From contig CM070903.1 of the NCBI GenBank assembly GCA_036417435.1, forward strand, positions 86,462,001-86,526,000: a stretch of DNA of 64,000 bases, in the 5' to 3' direction. The translations under genes and the position numbers were made by a program. Below, in pieces: positions 32,011 through 42,739 of the stretch. Under the pieces are notes generated by a model that searched no databases, was not told where the DNA came from, and saw nothing but the letters and a program-made list of their open reading frames with translations. Each line of letters starts with the position of its first letter. The stretch's first letter is position 1. This DNA is from Inia geoffrensis. Its lineage: Eukaryota > Chordata > Mammalia > Artiodactyla > Iniidae.

Positions 32011-33069
32011 TTTCAAAATTCAAACTCTCCCCATCTCCAGGTTGCCTCCCATCTTTCTCAGAGCACAGGATGGGCAGAGGGGGAGTAGAGAGAATAAAAG
32101 GTGAGGGCCAGGGGTGAGGAATAGAAACTCTGTTGATTCCTTACAAAGGAAAAGCAGGCCAAAAAAGGGGGCTTTGTTCATACGTCTGCCGCATCAGTCA
32201 CACACAACGACTCCCACTTCTGATCTCCATAGCTGTCCTAATAAGAACAATCTTGACATGAGACAGCTTATTTCAAGGTCTTCCTCTTGAAGTCAGTCCG
32301 CCCATGGAGACGGAGAACATCATTTGACGGTGCCGCCCTTCAATTATGTCATGACTGTCTCGCTTGGAGGCAAGGCTGAGGACACTCTCCAAGAAGCTAT
32401 CCACATCTCCATGTGGTTCCAGACTAGCAGCCGCAACAACACAGACCAGCCATTGTTCTTTACACAAATCGTATGCTCTGGAACGTCATGTCTTTCGGCA
32501 TTAGTGCCATGATACCTCTACCCTAGCCTCCCCCACAAACACATTGATTGTATTACTTATTTAAGTTATGTATCAGCTCAGTGTCTGGCAGGAAACATTT
32601 GGTACCTCAAATTGGGTAACTGAGGGAAAGGTAATGAAAGGACTATTCGTAAACAATAAGAGATGGCCCCATACCTTGGTGTTTTCACCCCGAGAGAGGG
32701 AGGGCTCACTGATCCCAGGGAGAGAGAGCTGTGTGAAAAAGTTGCCTGACAGGGGCTGGGATCTTCCATCAGGGGAATACATACCCCAATCTTAGTCTTC
32801 GTCCTTTTGATTTCTTCCCTGTGTCCCTTGGCCAAAGCCTACTGGAAGCTGGAGGGCAAGGGAGCCCGTTGATGTGGTCCACAGCCAGTCAGTCCCTAGG
32901 CCATGTGCAGATGGAGATGAGTGAAGGGTGAATGTGGAGGGCCAGATGGAGGGTGTCCAGCACAACTTCATTGTCTGCCTCTTGCTCAAGACACCGAGAC
33001 CAGTGACGTTTGGGTGGACAGCGCGGCCTTTCTGCCTACTTTCCCACCATTCTTAACCACGTGACAGTG
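32011..33069. other. Unassigned; probable old repeat at 32566-32970
   Basis: 'tggcaggaaacatttggtac' and 'ctcaaattgggtaactgagg', then 'ggaagctggagggcaaggga' and 'gggtgaatgtggagggccag', follow an old interspersed repeat I recognise but cannot name. 32270-32520 is GC-richer and unassigned; neither strand gives a protein I know. Confidence 0.35.
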
Positions 33070-33300
33070 CTATGCTCAAGACACGGGATGACATCCCTGC
33101 CCAAGTCTCAGACTTTGTGCCCACCTTGTGCTTCCTCCTCTGCCTGGACTGCCCTCCCTCCCTTTCCTCTTGGAGAATTTCTACCCCAGTTTCAAGATGA
33201 GGCTCTAGTATTTCTCTTTGAAGCCTCGCCTGATTGTGTCCTCTTCACATGGGCTTCATCGCTCATACCTTCCTAATACTGAAGCGCTGTGAGCACATAC
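33070..33300 (+). mobile_element. L2 LINE relic
   Basis: 'tgcctggactgccctccctc', 'ttctaccccagtttcaagat', 'gaagcctcgcctgattgtgt' follow the L2 3' UTR order. Confidence 0.65.
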
Positions 33301-33389
33301 TTTTATTCAGGACTTTATTCATAGACATTTTCCCTGCTGCTATGATGAGCATGCCTCAAAGATGAAGCCTGCATCTCAGCATTACTAAC

Positions 33390-33620
33390 AACAACCACTA
33401 TCATCATTTTCTGAAGACCTAATATGTTCCTGGCCCAGGCCCTTTAATTCATGTTCTCAGTTCATTCTTTTGTCAACAAAACAGACACTTTGTTTTTATC
33501 CAAGTTACCAGTGTAAAAACTGATGTTCAGCGAGATTGATCAGCTAGCACAACATCACTCAGCTGGTAAGCAGTGGTCACTTAAGCTGCTAAACTGAGAT
33601 TCAAACCCATGTCTCTCTAA
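33390..33620 (-). mobile_element. MIR SINE, inverted
   Basis: 'tgatgttcagcgagattgat', 'acaacatcactcagctggta' and 'gagattcaaacccatgtctc' in antisense MIR order. Confidence 0.7.
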
Positions 33621-34119
33621 CTCCCAACCTGAAAGTTGAAACTGAAAATAACCACAGTGAACAATGCCCCTCAGCTTTGCACCCCCAGAGCTGGCCCAGG
33701 TCTGGATAACGCATGATTAGTGTCCAAGATATGTTTTTGAATAAACAACCGGAAGCATAACATGCTGACAGAAATCTTTTGACTATGTGTATATTTCTCC
33801 TGATACAAGCTGGCACACGCTCTTGACTTTCTATAGTCTATCTCTAGGCTGATGGTTTATAGTCAAGTCCCATGTTGCTGATGAACTTTGTCTTGACTAT
33901 GTTTAAGTGCCTTTTCAGGACAGAATCGCCAGCAAACAGAATCCCTTAGAAGACTAAAGTATTGGCTTTGCTCCTAGACTCCTGAGTTAGAAAGTCTTCC
34001 CCAGGACTGGAACAACTGTGTATCAGGATCTTCTAAGCAACATGTCCTTGTATTTTTATATATCATCTGTGAGACTGGAGCTGAAGGAGAATATTTTTAA
34101 AATTGATCCTGTTATAACA
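33621..34119. other. Unassigned sequence
   Basis: Nothing recognised. Confidence 0.4.
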
Positions 34120-34320
34120 GTAACAGCCACCGTAGATTGGGTACTTATTGTGTGGCCAACTCAGTGCTTGGTGCTTTACATACATTATTCCTGATTTTTT
34201 AGCAGCCTGGCAAGGTAGGTCTTACTATCCCCATTTTACAGAACAGGAAACTGATGCTCAGTGAGCCTAAGTTACTTGTTCAAGGCGTCCCAAACACGCA
34301 TAATATCTAATTCCAAATTC
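34120..34320 (-). mobile_element. MIR SINE, inverted
   Basis: 'gtgcttggtgctttacatac', 'tccccattttacagaacagg' and 'gaaactgatgctcagtgagc'. Confidence 0.8.
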
Positions 34321-34484
34321 ATGCCTACATTTGCATGGCTTTACCCTGACTAGAGAAAGAAATTAAACACCATCAGCTGTAACAGAACCAACATTATCAT
34401 GAGAATAATCCCTTAGAAACTTGGAAATTCTATGACTAATCAAAGTAATTTTAATGGTCAACTATAATTACAATACACAACGTC

Positions 34485-34680
34485 TCAGGATCTTTAAATA
34501 ACATTTTTTTTCACATAATTACTTCATTTAAACTTTCCTTTTACATCTTTGTAAAATAAAGTAGGTAAGAGCAGTGTTATGATCCCATTTATGGATGAGG
34601 AGATTAAAGCTCAGGGAAACTAAGCAGCAGGTAGCAAAGGGATTGGAACACAGGCCTTTTAACTTTCTAACCAAGTGAAC
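34485..34680 (-). mobile_element. MIR SINE, inverted
   Basis: 'gatcccatttatggatgagg', 'gattaaagctcagggaaact' and 'gattggaacacaggcctttt'. Confidence 0.7.
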
Positions 34681-35002
34681 TTAAATGCAAAAGCATTTTT
34701 ACTGTGAGTTTTCGAACTCGAAAGCTGAAAGTCTGCCACCTACAGAACTGCTTGTTTCTAAAGAGTTGGCTATTGCCCGCTCCCTCTTCCTCAGCCGCCC
34801 CTCTCCGTTGTCACCTTTTTTCCTTACTATTTTCACTGGTTGCACAAATATTATAACAAGAATAAGGGAAATAATTAGAAGAAAGTTGTTCATAATTTCA
34901 GTACCCCAACATACTAATTATTTTTAGGTTTCTGTAATTGCTGTGTAGTCCTTACCCAAATATTACAAAAAAGCACACGCACACAAATAAATATTTCAGC
35001 TC
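34681..35002. other. Unassigned sequence
   Basis: Nothing recognised. Confidence 0.4.
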
Positions 35003-35010
35003 CTCTGGGG

Positions 35011-35409
35011 CAGTGGTCCCTAACCTTTTTGGCACCAGGGACTGGTTTTGTGGAAGACAATTTTTCCACGGACGGTGGGAGGGGTGGGGTGGTGTGTTGG
35101 TTCAGGTGGTAACGCGAGTGACGGGGAGCTGTGGGGAGCAACAGGGAGCGATGGGAAGCCATGGGGAGTGATGGGGAGTGACCGGGAGCGGTGGGGAGCG
35201 ACGGCGAGCGATGGGAAGTGACGGGGAGCAATGGGGAGTGACGGGGAGCGATGGGGAGCGGTGGGGAGCGACAGGGAGCTATGGGGAGCCATGGGGAGTG
35301 GTGGGGAGCAATGGGGAGAGACGGGAAGTGATGGGGAGCGGCAGATGAAGCTTTGCTCACTCACCTCCTGCTGCGCAGCCCAGTTCCTAACAGGAGTTGG
35401 GGACCCCTG
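35011..35409 (+). mobile_element. hAT-type non-autonomous transposon with internal expansion
   Basis: Left end 'cagtggtccctaaccttttt' with 'ggcaccagggactggttttg' and 'tttttccacggacggtggga'. Right end 'cagttcctaacaggagttgg' and 'ggacccctg'. The terminal inverted repeats match at about 11 of 13 bases. The 8-bp flanks 'ctctgggg' (35003-35010) and 'ctctagtg' (35410-35417) agree at 6 of 8, as expected for an old hAT. Much of the usual interior is absent and is replaced by a tandem array at 35111-35340. Confidence 0.88.
35111..35340 (+). repeat. 10-bp minisatellite, 23 units
   Basis: Consensus 'atggggagcg', exactly 10 bp per unit with no indel over 230 bases. Units vary by substitution only (for example 'acggggagcg', 'gtggggagca', 'atgggaagtg'). 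The array ends where the transposon text 'gcagatgaagctttgctcac' resumes. Because 10 is not divisible by 3, each strand has periodic open frames (for example 34914-35360 minus) that are artefacts. Confidence 0.97.
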
Positions 35410-35415
35410 CTCTAG

Positions 35416-35558
35416 TGGACTTCCCTGGCTGTCCAGTGGTTAAGACTCTGTGCTTCTAATGTAGGGGGCATGGGTTTGATCCCTGGTCAGGGAACTAAGA
35501 TCCCGAATGCCACGCGGGGCAGCCAAAAAAATTTTTTTTAATTAAAAAAAAAAAAAAA
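35416..35558 (+). mobile_element. Short CHR-type SINE abutting the hAT element
   Basis: 'tggacttccctggctgtcca', 'ggtttgatccctggtcaggg', 'aactaagatcccgaatgcca', then A/T-rich tail. It is flanked by 'ctgctctag' (35407-35415) and 'ctcctctag' (35559-35567); the left copy includes the last 3 bases of the hAT element. Confidence 0.88.
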
Positions 35559-35854
35559 CTCCTCTAGGAAATTTTGAAACTTGGTGGTCACAAGCTCATG
35601 GTTCACAGAATCCAGACAGAGCCTTGCACGTAGTTTCCTCTGAGATGGCACAGATCTCCATATCACGAACCAGGGAGCTAGAAAGAAGAGATAGCAATGA
35701 GCAAAAGACTTACTCAAAGTTAGTGAGCATTCTTCAAAAGACTTTTGAGTCACCACTACCGCATCCAAATTCTGATTGTGACAATCATTCCTCAACAGGA
35801 AGCAGTGCCTGGTTCTCTGAGGTAAAACCTTCCTTTGAATGTTATCTTAATCAG

Positions 35855-36010
35855 AGTGATATTGACCAAAATGTTAACAGTGGTTATCTCTGGACGGTGA
35901 GATTACAAGGGATGTTTATTTTCTTCATGATTCTTTTTTGCATTTTCTGCAATGAACATGTACTATGTTTTTAGTAAGATTAAAATGAATAATAATACTG
36001 ATGCTGAATA
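35855..36010 (+). mobile_element. Ancient L1 (L1M-type) 3' relic
   Basis: 'gttaacagtggttatctctg', 'gatgtttattttcttcatga' and 'tgcaatgaacatgtactatg'. Confidence 0.7.
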
Positions 36011-37744
36011 AGATGTGAAGCTGATCTAAAAAAAAAGAGTCTATAAAAATTAGAGTCAAGGGTATAGATCATATAGTCCCTACCACTGGAGGGACAACCA
36101 GCCCCTCCCTCAGATCAGAGAGCCTAGAACACAGGAAGTACGATTTCTAGTCCAGTTCTCTTTCTAATATAACATCTGCTAACAAGCTTGGGTTTTTTTG
36201 TTTGTTTGTTTGCATTTTGGGTTTTGTTGTTGTTGTTGTTGTTGTTTGTTTTTGTTCCTTAACCATTTGTCAACAGAGAAGATTCAATTATGAGAGCATG
36301 TTATGGATTTTCTGTAGCAATGGTTCAATATAATTTTGTAGACAATAACACCCATAGAAATGTGTGGGAGCTTTGTTGTCAAGTCCCGTAGTGTTTTAAT
36401 AAAGGTACATGTCATTTTTCTTCAGCTAAATTTCAGCTAGAAATAATATTAGATGAGTTCTCATTGCCATTCACTCCATAGCCTTTCTGCAATTTGGACA
36501 CCTTAATGATTTCATGCAAAATTCGCTGTCTAAAGAGTCTTGGTGGCTTCTGTCTGATCCTGGTTTTTCCTTTTGATGCGGATTACTTACGCGCATCCAT
36601 CATGGTAAAAACAGCAGAGTTTGGGCAAACACTGCTCTCTCAGACCCCTGCTCCCTTTTAGGCCTGGAGATCCTTCATCTAACCCAGTTCCATTCTTGTG
36701 CCTCTTCCCGCTGACTTCCCCAGTGCCATTTTTATTAAAGCTCCAGCTCATCCCACATTCAGCTGCATGACTTCTTACAGGCTTCAGAATAAATCACCAC
36801 GTTGCTCCGATCTTGGCTTCTCTGCCCTCGGCTTTCAATTAAATTTAGAATTGACTTTAAAGGTACAACCTCAATGTACATGGTTGAAAATGACCTTGTT
36901 TCCCCTTTCCCACCACCTGCGACTTCCTGCGCAGGGCTCTTATACTCCAGCTCCTGGTTCAAAAAGTAGAAACAGGAATTTGCTACATGCTCCTGTGGCA
37001 AACTATAAGTCTCAAGCTGTTTAAAGTCTTTAAAGTCCCATCCAAAAGGTAAAGTACACTCTGCAGAGAGAAATCTGGGGGCCTGAATCTCTGGCTGCCT
37101 GTGTTCAGGAAGAGACAGAGAAGGAGAGGAAGAAGAAAAGAAAAAAAAAAACAAACCTTTGAGCTAAACACTTAATTTGTTTAATTTCTACAGTTTACAT
37201 TCAGGATGATTAGTCTATTTATAATATGCATCGCTATTAAAGTAATTATGTTAAGTTAATATAAATGATCTATGACAAGATTACAAGGACACCAAAGCAG
37301 ACTTGAACATCAAAACTGACTTTCATCTTTTGTCTTGTCATTTGGCTTTCCACTCTTAGCAAGGAACAGAACATAGTAAGCTGCAGATTTGGGCTATTTA
37401 GAATTGGGCATGCTCCTGCCAATTTCTCCCTCCTCCCTTTGGAAGTCTTTACCAATCGGAACGAGTGAACTAGAAAACCCTTCTTTCCCAGTTCAAAACC
37501 CTTAATATTTTAAGACACTTAAGTTGTATCTAAAAGCAATAAGGTCCGTCCCAATTCAGAATAGAAGGGAAGAATGATTTGATTGCCTGAAAACAAAAAG
37601 ATAAAACAAGGTCCAGTATGTGAAGAGGATGTGTAAGTTGAAAGGGCTCTGCAAGTGTAACAGGCCAATTTATTAATTCGACCATCAATTAGTTACTGAG
37701 TATCTACTTTGCATCAGGTTCCAAGGAGGCTGTACAGTGTTGAA
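36011..37744. other. Unassigned; (GTT)n at 36190-36256
   Basis: A T/G-rich simple repeat, then mixed sequence. 36660-37080 is GC-richer and pyrimidine-rich with no recognised repeat or protein. A 131-codon minus frame at 36759-37154 has no support. Confidence 0.35.
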
Positions 37745-37885
37745 AGAGTTTGAGCCTTAGTTTTCTCACTCTAAAATAGAAATAGAAACCCTTTATTTCA
37801 GGGTGTGTGATAATTAAGTGAAAGAATAAATATAAATCATTTAAAACCAGTTCTTAGCACATAATAAATATTGAATGAATAGCCT
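37745..37885 (+). mobile_element. MIR SINE
   Basis: 'gagccttagttttctcactc', 'gtgtgtgataattaagtgaa', 'ttagcacataataaatattg'. Confidence 0.65.
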
Positions 37886-37961
37886 TATATAAAAATGTGA
37901 AAGAAGTATTCCCAAATGCTAAGGGATTTGCAGCCTAATGAATTATTATTCAAAACTTCTG

Positions 37962-38243
37962 GGACTTCCCTGGTGACGCAGTGGTTAAGAATCTGCTTGC
38001 CAGTGCAGGGGACATGGGTTCGAGCCCTGGTCCAGGAAGGTCCCACAGGCCGTGGAACAGCTAAGCCCATGCGCCCGCATGCCTAGAGCCCGTGCTCCGC
38101 GACAAGAGAAGCCACCACAATGAGAAGCCCGCGCACCGGAATGAAGAGGAGCCCCCACTCGCCACAACTAGAGAAAGCCTGCGCGCAGCAACGAAGACCC
38201 AACGCAGCCAAAAAATAAAAATTAATTAATTTAAAAAACAAAA
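37962..38243 (+). mobile_element. Older CHR-type SINE with no internal 'cacaactactga'
   Basis: Head 'ggacttccctggtgacgcag'. The body passes directly from 'cagctaagcccatgcgcccg' to 'catgcctagagcccgtgctc'. It is flanked by identical 'caaaacttctg' (37951-37961, 38244-38254). Confidence 0.93.
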
Positions 38244-38394
38244 CAAAACTTCTGCCTGTTGCATTCGACCCTAAAATTTGGGAAACTTTGAAGATTAGCC
38301 ATGCAAATGTCAGATCAAAATACCTTCCTACTGATTGCCCTTTAGAAAGATTTACTAAAAATTGTGGGTGCTTTGCCAAATAAGGAAGAAAGGG

Positions 38395-38640
38395 AAAAGG
38401 AATTAACACTTACTAGCTCACTACGTGTGAGATCTTAATGATTTCGTGTCTTTTTTCTCATTGAAATCTTATTAAATCCCAATGAATAGACAGGCATGAA
38501 TAGTCTCATGTCCTAGATGGGGACACTAAGTCTCATGGAGAATCAGTAACCTCCCCATGGTCACAGAGCGAGGAGGGAGAAGATAGAATACAAACTAGGT
38601 GATGGGATTTCAGAGCCCATGCTCTTGGTTACATCATCAG
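38395..38640 (-). mobile_element. MIR SINE, inverted
   Basis: 'gggacactaagtctcatgga', 'acctccccatggtcacagag' and 'cagagcccatgctcttggtt'. Confidence 0.75.
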
Positions 38641-39739
38641 CTGCCCCCTCCACCCTAGGTCTCAGGGGGAAAAATCTTTAATCCTTATCTGAAAACACAA
38701 GAGATATTTGGGATCTTAAAGTAGAAGGGGAAATTTTGAAGAAAAAAAATGTTGCAATAATTAATTTCTTGCTCAATCTTCTGAATAGTAAGTATTATAG
38801 TGAGATTCCTTCCTTTCCGTTTAAACTCTCCAAAGGAGAGCCTTCCTTTTTCAGTTCTAAAAGATTACTGTTGACAGGGACATGTTTGAAGATTTGATTT
38901 TCCTTTCCTTTCTTTCAGTAACACACTTTTCTGGGGAAGGAAACCATACAAAAGTTTAAAACTGTGACTGGAAAAGTTAGAGAAGAGGCTACACCATACT
39001 GACCCTGTTTTGAAAGGCTACAGCCACCCCCTAGGTTAACTGACCTTTCCACAGCAGCTCTGCAACCACTCTTCCTAAATGAACTTTTTGGACTCTCAGC
39101 CAGCCTTCCTCCCTGGACTGCAGGAACAATGGTAATGGCCAATACCAGGTTCAACCCAGGAGGCCAAGTGCCTAGAGAAGCTAAAGAGTTCTCTGTTAGG
39201 CAGGCTAGGCAGGCCTCAATAGACAGCTCCTTAGGATTAAGGATGTCAAGGAGTTGGGTTCCTCTATTCCATGCTTACCTCCAACTATAGCACGGTTAGA
39301 CCACAATTGGTCACAACCAGCTAATTAAACTGTCACTCCACAGAAGGCCAACTGGCCATGCATAAATAGAAATTTCTCTTTCTTACCTGCCCTTACCTTT
39401 CCTTCTCTGTCTCTTTTTTAGTTTCCAGAAATAATTGTTCTTTTTCTAGTGCCTAAAAAGAAGGCACCCCACAGTTCATCTTACTTGGCAGTAGCCTAAA
39501 CAGCTTCTTATCCTCTCAATATAGTCTTTAAAGTTCATGGATGAAAAAGACTGAAGGGTGAAAATACCATTCACCCTTCAAGGGTGTTAGCTACCATTTA
39601 GCTAACAGAGAGTTTACAGTTATTTACCACTCCAATAGTTGTGTGTGTGTATTGAACCCATGATTTACTAGGGCATTTTGTTAATAGCCAAATATATATA
39701 TTTATAATAAATTTCTGGGAATTTAATAATTTCTTTTAT
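38641..39739. other. Unassigned; possible LTR-like block 38930-39480
   Basis: The block has a TATA-like 'catgcataaatagaaa' and pyrimidine-rich runs reminiscent of an old LTR, but I cannot identify ends or a family. Confidence 0.3.
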
Positions 39740-39910
39740 GTGTATATCATTTTCCTTTTCAAACCACTTTCACATGTACCTGAGCTAGAGTTAAATTATG
39801 ACACCCATTTTACAGATCGGGAAACTTGACTCAGGTGGACTAAGGGGCATTCCAAGGTCACAGAGTTAATTAGTAGCAGCATCCGAATTAGAATCCTGGC
39901 TTTCTTCTTT
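39740..39910 (-). mobile_element. MIR SINE, inverted
   Basis: 'acacccattttacagatcgg', 'gcattccaaggtcacagagt'. Confidence 0.7.
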
Positions 39911-40154
39911 ATTGTGGGTTTTTGTTTTGTTTTGTTTTTGTACTCCACTATATACAAGGTTTATATCCTAGTCTTTGAGATTTCCTCATGGAAAAAAAAG
40001 AAAGTGCTATTCCACAAATTGTGCCTTGGAGGTTCTGTCAGGAACTGACTTTTAACTGGAATATACTGTTGGCATACCCTAATTAATATGACTTATGGCT
40101 CCAAGGCATTGAAAGACATTTTGTGGAGAAAAGACCTGAAATCACCTCTTAATA

Positions 40155-40290
40155 CAATATAACAATGGAAAAGTTCTTTCACCTCTCTGAGTCAGTCTCT
40201 TCACCTGCAAAATGGCGACAGTATTGCCAATCTCATAGTGCTTGTACAAGGCTTAAATAAACGGCATTTGTAAAGCACTCTGCCAGTAGA
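40155..40290 (+). mobile_element. MIR SINE
   Basis: 'tctttcacctctctgagtca', 'cacctgcaaaatggcgacag', 'cggcatttgtaaagcactct'. Confidence 0.7.
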
Positions 40291-40509
40291 TTGTAGTGTT
40301 AGAGTTCTTTCTCTTGAAAAAGTGCTGTCAGAGTAACAGAGTTAGGAGAGTACGGTTAAGGAAATCTGGTGCGCTAGGATTCCCTTACCCTCCTTGAGGA
40401 CACTCCACTTGCAGACCAAACTGTAAAACTCAGATAGGAGGAAGGATAGATAGGTAAAGGCCAGATCATGTGAAGCCCTGCAGGCCTCGGGATGGAGTTG
40501 GGAGTGGCC

Positions 40510-41012
40510 TGATCAGTCACCAAGCTTGTTCCTACCTCGGGGCCTTTGCATTTCCTGTTTCCTCGTTTGAACCTCAGATGATCACCCCCTCACTGCATTC
40601 AATGCCACTCCTTCAAGGAAGCTATCTCTATCAGAGTTTATTAAAATACCATCTTGTGGGGATATATGTATACGTATAGCTGATTCACTTTTTTGTACAG
40701 CAGAAACTAACAGAACATTGTAAAGTAATTATACTCCAATAAAGATGTTAAAAAATAATAATAAAATAAAATAACATCTTCCCACCTACTAGTCACTCTT
40801 CAAGCCCCTAACCCCTTATCTCGATTGTATTTTTCCTCAACACTTACCAATACCTGAAATTATATTGCATATTTATTTAATTGTCGTCCGTCTCTTCTGC
40901 TAGAAAGTAAGCTCCGTAAAGACAGGGACCTCATTTACTCTGCTTCCCCAGTACCTAGAGGAGTAAATGGTTAGTCTTAGGTGTTTAATAAATAATGAAT
41001 GAATGAACATGA
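40510..41012 (+). mobile_element. L2 LINE 3' end, split by an L1 stub
   Basis: 'ttcctacctcggggcctttg', 'ccactccttcaaggaagcta', then after the L1 stub 'tagaaagtaagctccgtaaa', 'gacagggacctcatttactc' and 'aataaataatgaatgaatga'. Nearly complete L2 3' UTR order. Confidence 0.85.
40656..40767 (+). mobile_element. L1 3' end stub inside L2
   Basis: 'gtggggatatatgtatacgt', 'tgtaaagtaattatactcca', AATAAA and A-rich tail. It is flanked by 'aaaataccatctt' (40643-40655) and 'aaaataacatctt' (40768-40780). Its 5' truncation point lies within a few bases of that in the U6-L1 chimera. Confidence 0.93.
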
Positions 41013-41269
41013 TATTTTTATATAAATGAAATATTGTTATTCTAGGACCAGTTATTAGCATTGTGGATTCCTCAGACTGCCACCTTCACATTAATTTTAA
41101 TCGCTAAGTACGTTTTCAGCATTACATTAGGATTCTTATAAAGATTAAAGCTAAATGACATATTCAAAGAAATTGTAGAAACATGAACCATTCTTTAAAA
41201 TTGACACATTTCACTTAGAATAATGTTCCAAGGTCAAGACAGCTGGGAAAACTTTAAAATGTAAACCTG

Positions 41270-41690
41270 ATCTTGTCATCAGCCTGCCCTATTCTTCAAT
41301 GGCTGCCATTGCCCTGGGCAATACTTAAACAGCTCCACTCTGAAGGACCCTCAGAATCTCTCCAGAGCTCTTGCTGCTCCTTAAGCATCATCTCCTGTTC
41401 CCCATGTAATGATTCATAACACCTCATTTCACTCTCAGAAGGGTCCTGGTTTGAGTAATGATATATATGGTCATCCTATCTATATATCCTTTTATGCAAG
41501 GCCTTCACTCCAACCAGACCCATCTAACCAGCAGGTCTCCAAACAGCAGAGGCTCATTCATATCTTTCTTTGAGCAATTCTCCTTCAGCCAAGGATATCC
41601 TTCATTCTTCCTGATGCCGGTTCTAATATCAGCTCCCCTAGAAAGGCTTTCCCAGAATTTTCCTCCAGCTTAATTTAGATTAGGCAAACC
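41270..41690 (+). mobile_element. L2 LINE relic, second copy
   Basis: 'tgatcttgtcatcagcctgc', 'ttcttcaatggctgccattg', 'agctccactctgaaggaccc' and 'aaaggctttcccagaatttt' are L2-like. Beyond 41690 a short hAT-like patch ('gaattgcctgaggagctttt') is possible. Confidence 0.55.
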
Positions 41691-41944
41691 CTCCAGGGCT
41701 ACTTTGGAATTGCCTGAGGAGCTTTTTGAAAATACAGATTTCTGGGCCACCTGGATGGGTGGGGCCCAGGAAGTCTGTTTGCCCCTCCTAACAGTCCCTA
41801 CAACATCTCTGCATACTCTTATGACCAATTTACCCATCTGTTTCCTTCATGGGACTATAAAAACCTTGAGCGCAGGACCCATGACCCTCAACTTCAGTGT
41901 ATTTCCACTGACTGAAACAGGCACTCAGTAGAGGATACATCAAC

Positions 41945-42035
41945 ACATGAATAATAATGGCAAACATTTACAGAGCCCTTACTATGGAGTAGGCACTGTT
42001 CTATGTGGTTTTTGCGTATTAACTCATTATTTCAG
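41945..42035 (-). mobile_element. MIR SINE fragment, inverted
   Basis: 'cccttactatggagtaggca' and 'ctgttctatgtggtttttgc'. Confidence 0.55.
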
Positions 42036-42372
42036 AAAAAATTGTAACCTTTAGGATTACAATAGCCTGAATGACAAAAGATATTAGGGGCATTAAGGTA
42101 CTAAGAATTAACTCTGGAAAGTGCAAAGTGTGGCATCCAAATTAATTTTTTTTAAGTAAACATTTATCTTAAGACAGAATACCTCTTGAAAGTCTTCTGT
42201 AGTCCTATGCACACTGAGGAGTGTTGATCATTTTCTGGGTGAGCACCTAGTGTGCCTTGCAGGAGGACTTTGTAAAGATGACCAGAAATACCTAGGACTT
42301 CATCCCTACTGCCAGACTTCCTGACTGTTTTGTGCTTTGTCATCAGATGCACCTTCCAGTGTTTTATCTTCT

Positions 42373-42722
42373 TTTTTTTTTCTTTTTTAAATAAATCTAT
42401 TTATTTATTTATTTTTGGCTGCTTTGGGTCTTCATTGCTGTGCACGGGCTTTCTCTAGTTGCTGTGAGCGGGGGGGGCTACTCTTCGTTGTGGGGCACGG
42501 GCCTCTCTTGTTATGGAGCACGGGCTCTAGGCATGTGACTTCAATAGTTGTGGCACATGGGCTCAATAGTTGTGGCTCTCGGGCTCTAGAGCACAGGCTC
42601 AGTAGTTGTGGCGCATGGGCTTAGCTGCTTCGCGGCATGTGGGATCTTCGCGGACCAGGGCTCGAACCCGTGTCCCCTGCATTGACAGGCAGATTCTTAA
42701 CCACTGTGCCACCAGGGAAGTC
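42373..42722 (-). mobile_element. Older CHR-type SINE
   Basis: Minus strand: 'gggacttccctggtggcaca' to (taaa)n. It is flanked by 'ccagtgttttatcttct' (42356-42372) and 'ccagtgtttgatcttct' (42723-42739), 16 of 17 identical. It is the last SINE before a 9.5-kb SINE-free stretch. Confidence 0.94.
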
Positions 42723-42739
42723 CCAGTGTTTGATCTTCT

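Noticed and set aside
32273..32520. Possible processed pseudogene (62-64-codon frames on both strands)
   Set aside because: GC-richer than its surroundings, but neither translation is recognisable and there is no poly(A) or target duplication.
35111..35340. Possible CRISPR-like array
   Set aside because: Units are contiguous 10-mers with no spacers; this is a eukaryotic minisatellite.
34914..35360. 148-codon proline/serine-rich repeat protein, minus strand
   Set aside because: It is a direct product of the 10-bp array; a 10-bp period keeps frames open in a 30-bp cycle without selection.
36759..37154. 131-codon open frame, minus strand
   Set aside because: No recognisable protein, and it begins in a low-complexity T-rich run.
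38930..39480. Possible solitary LTR
   Set aside because: A TATA-like motif alone; I found no TG...CA ends or flanking duplication.
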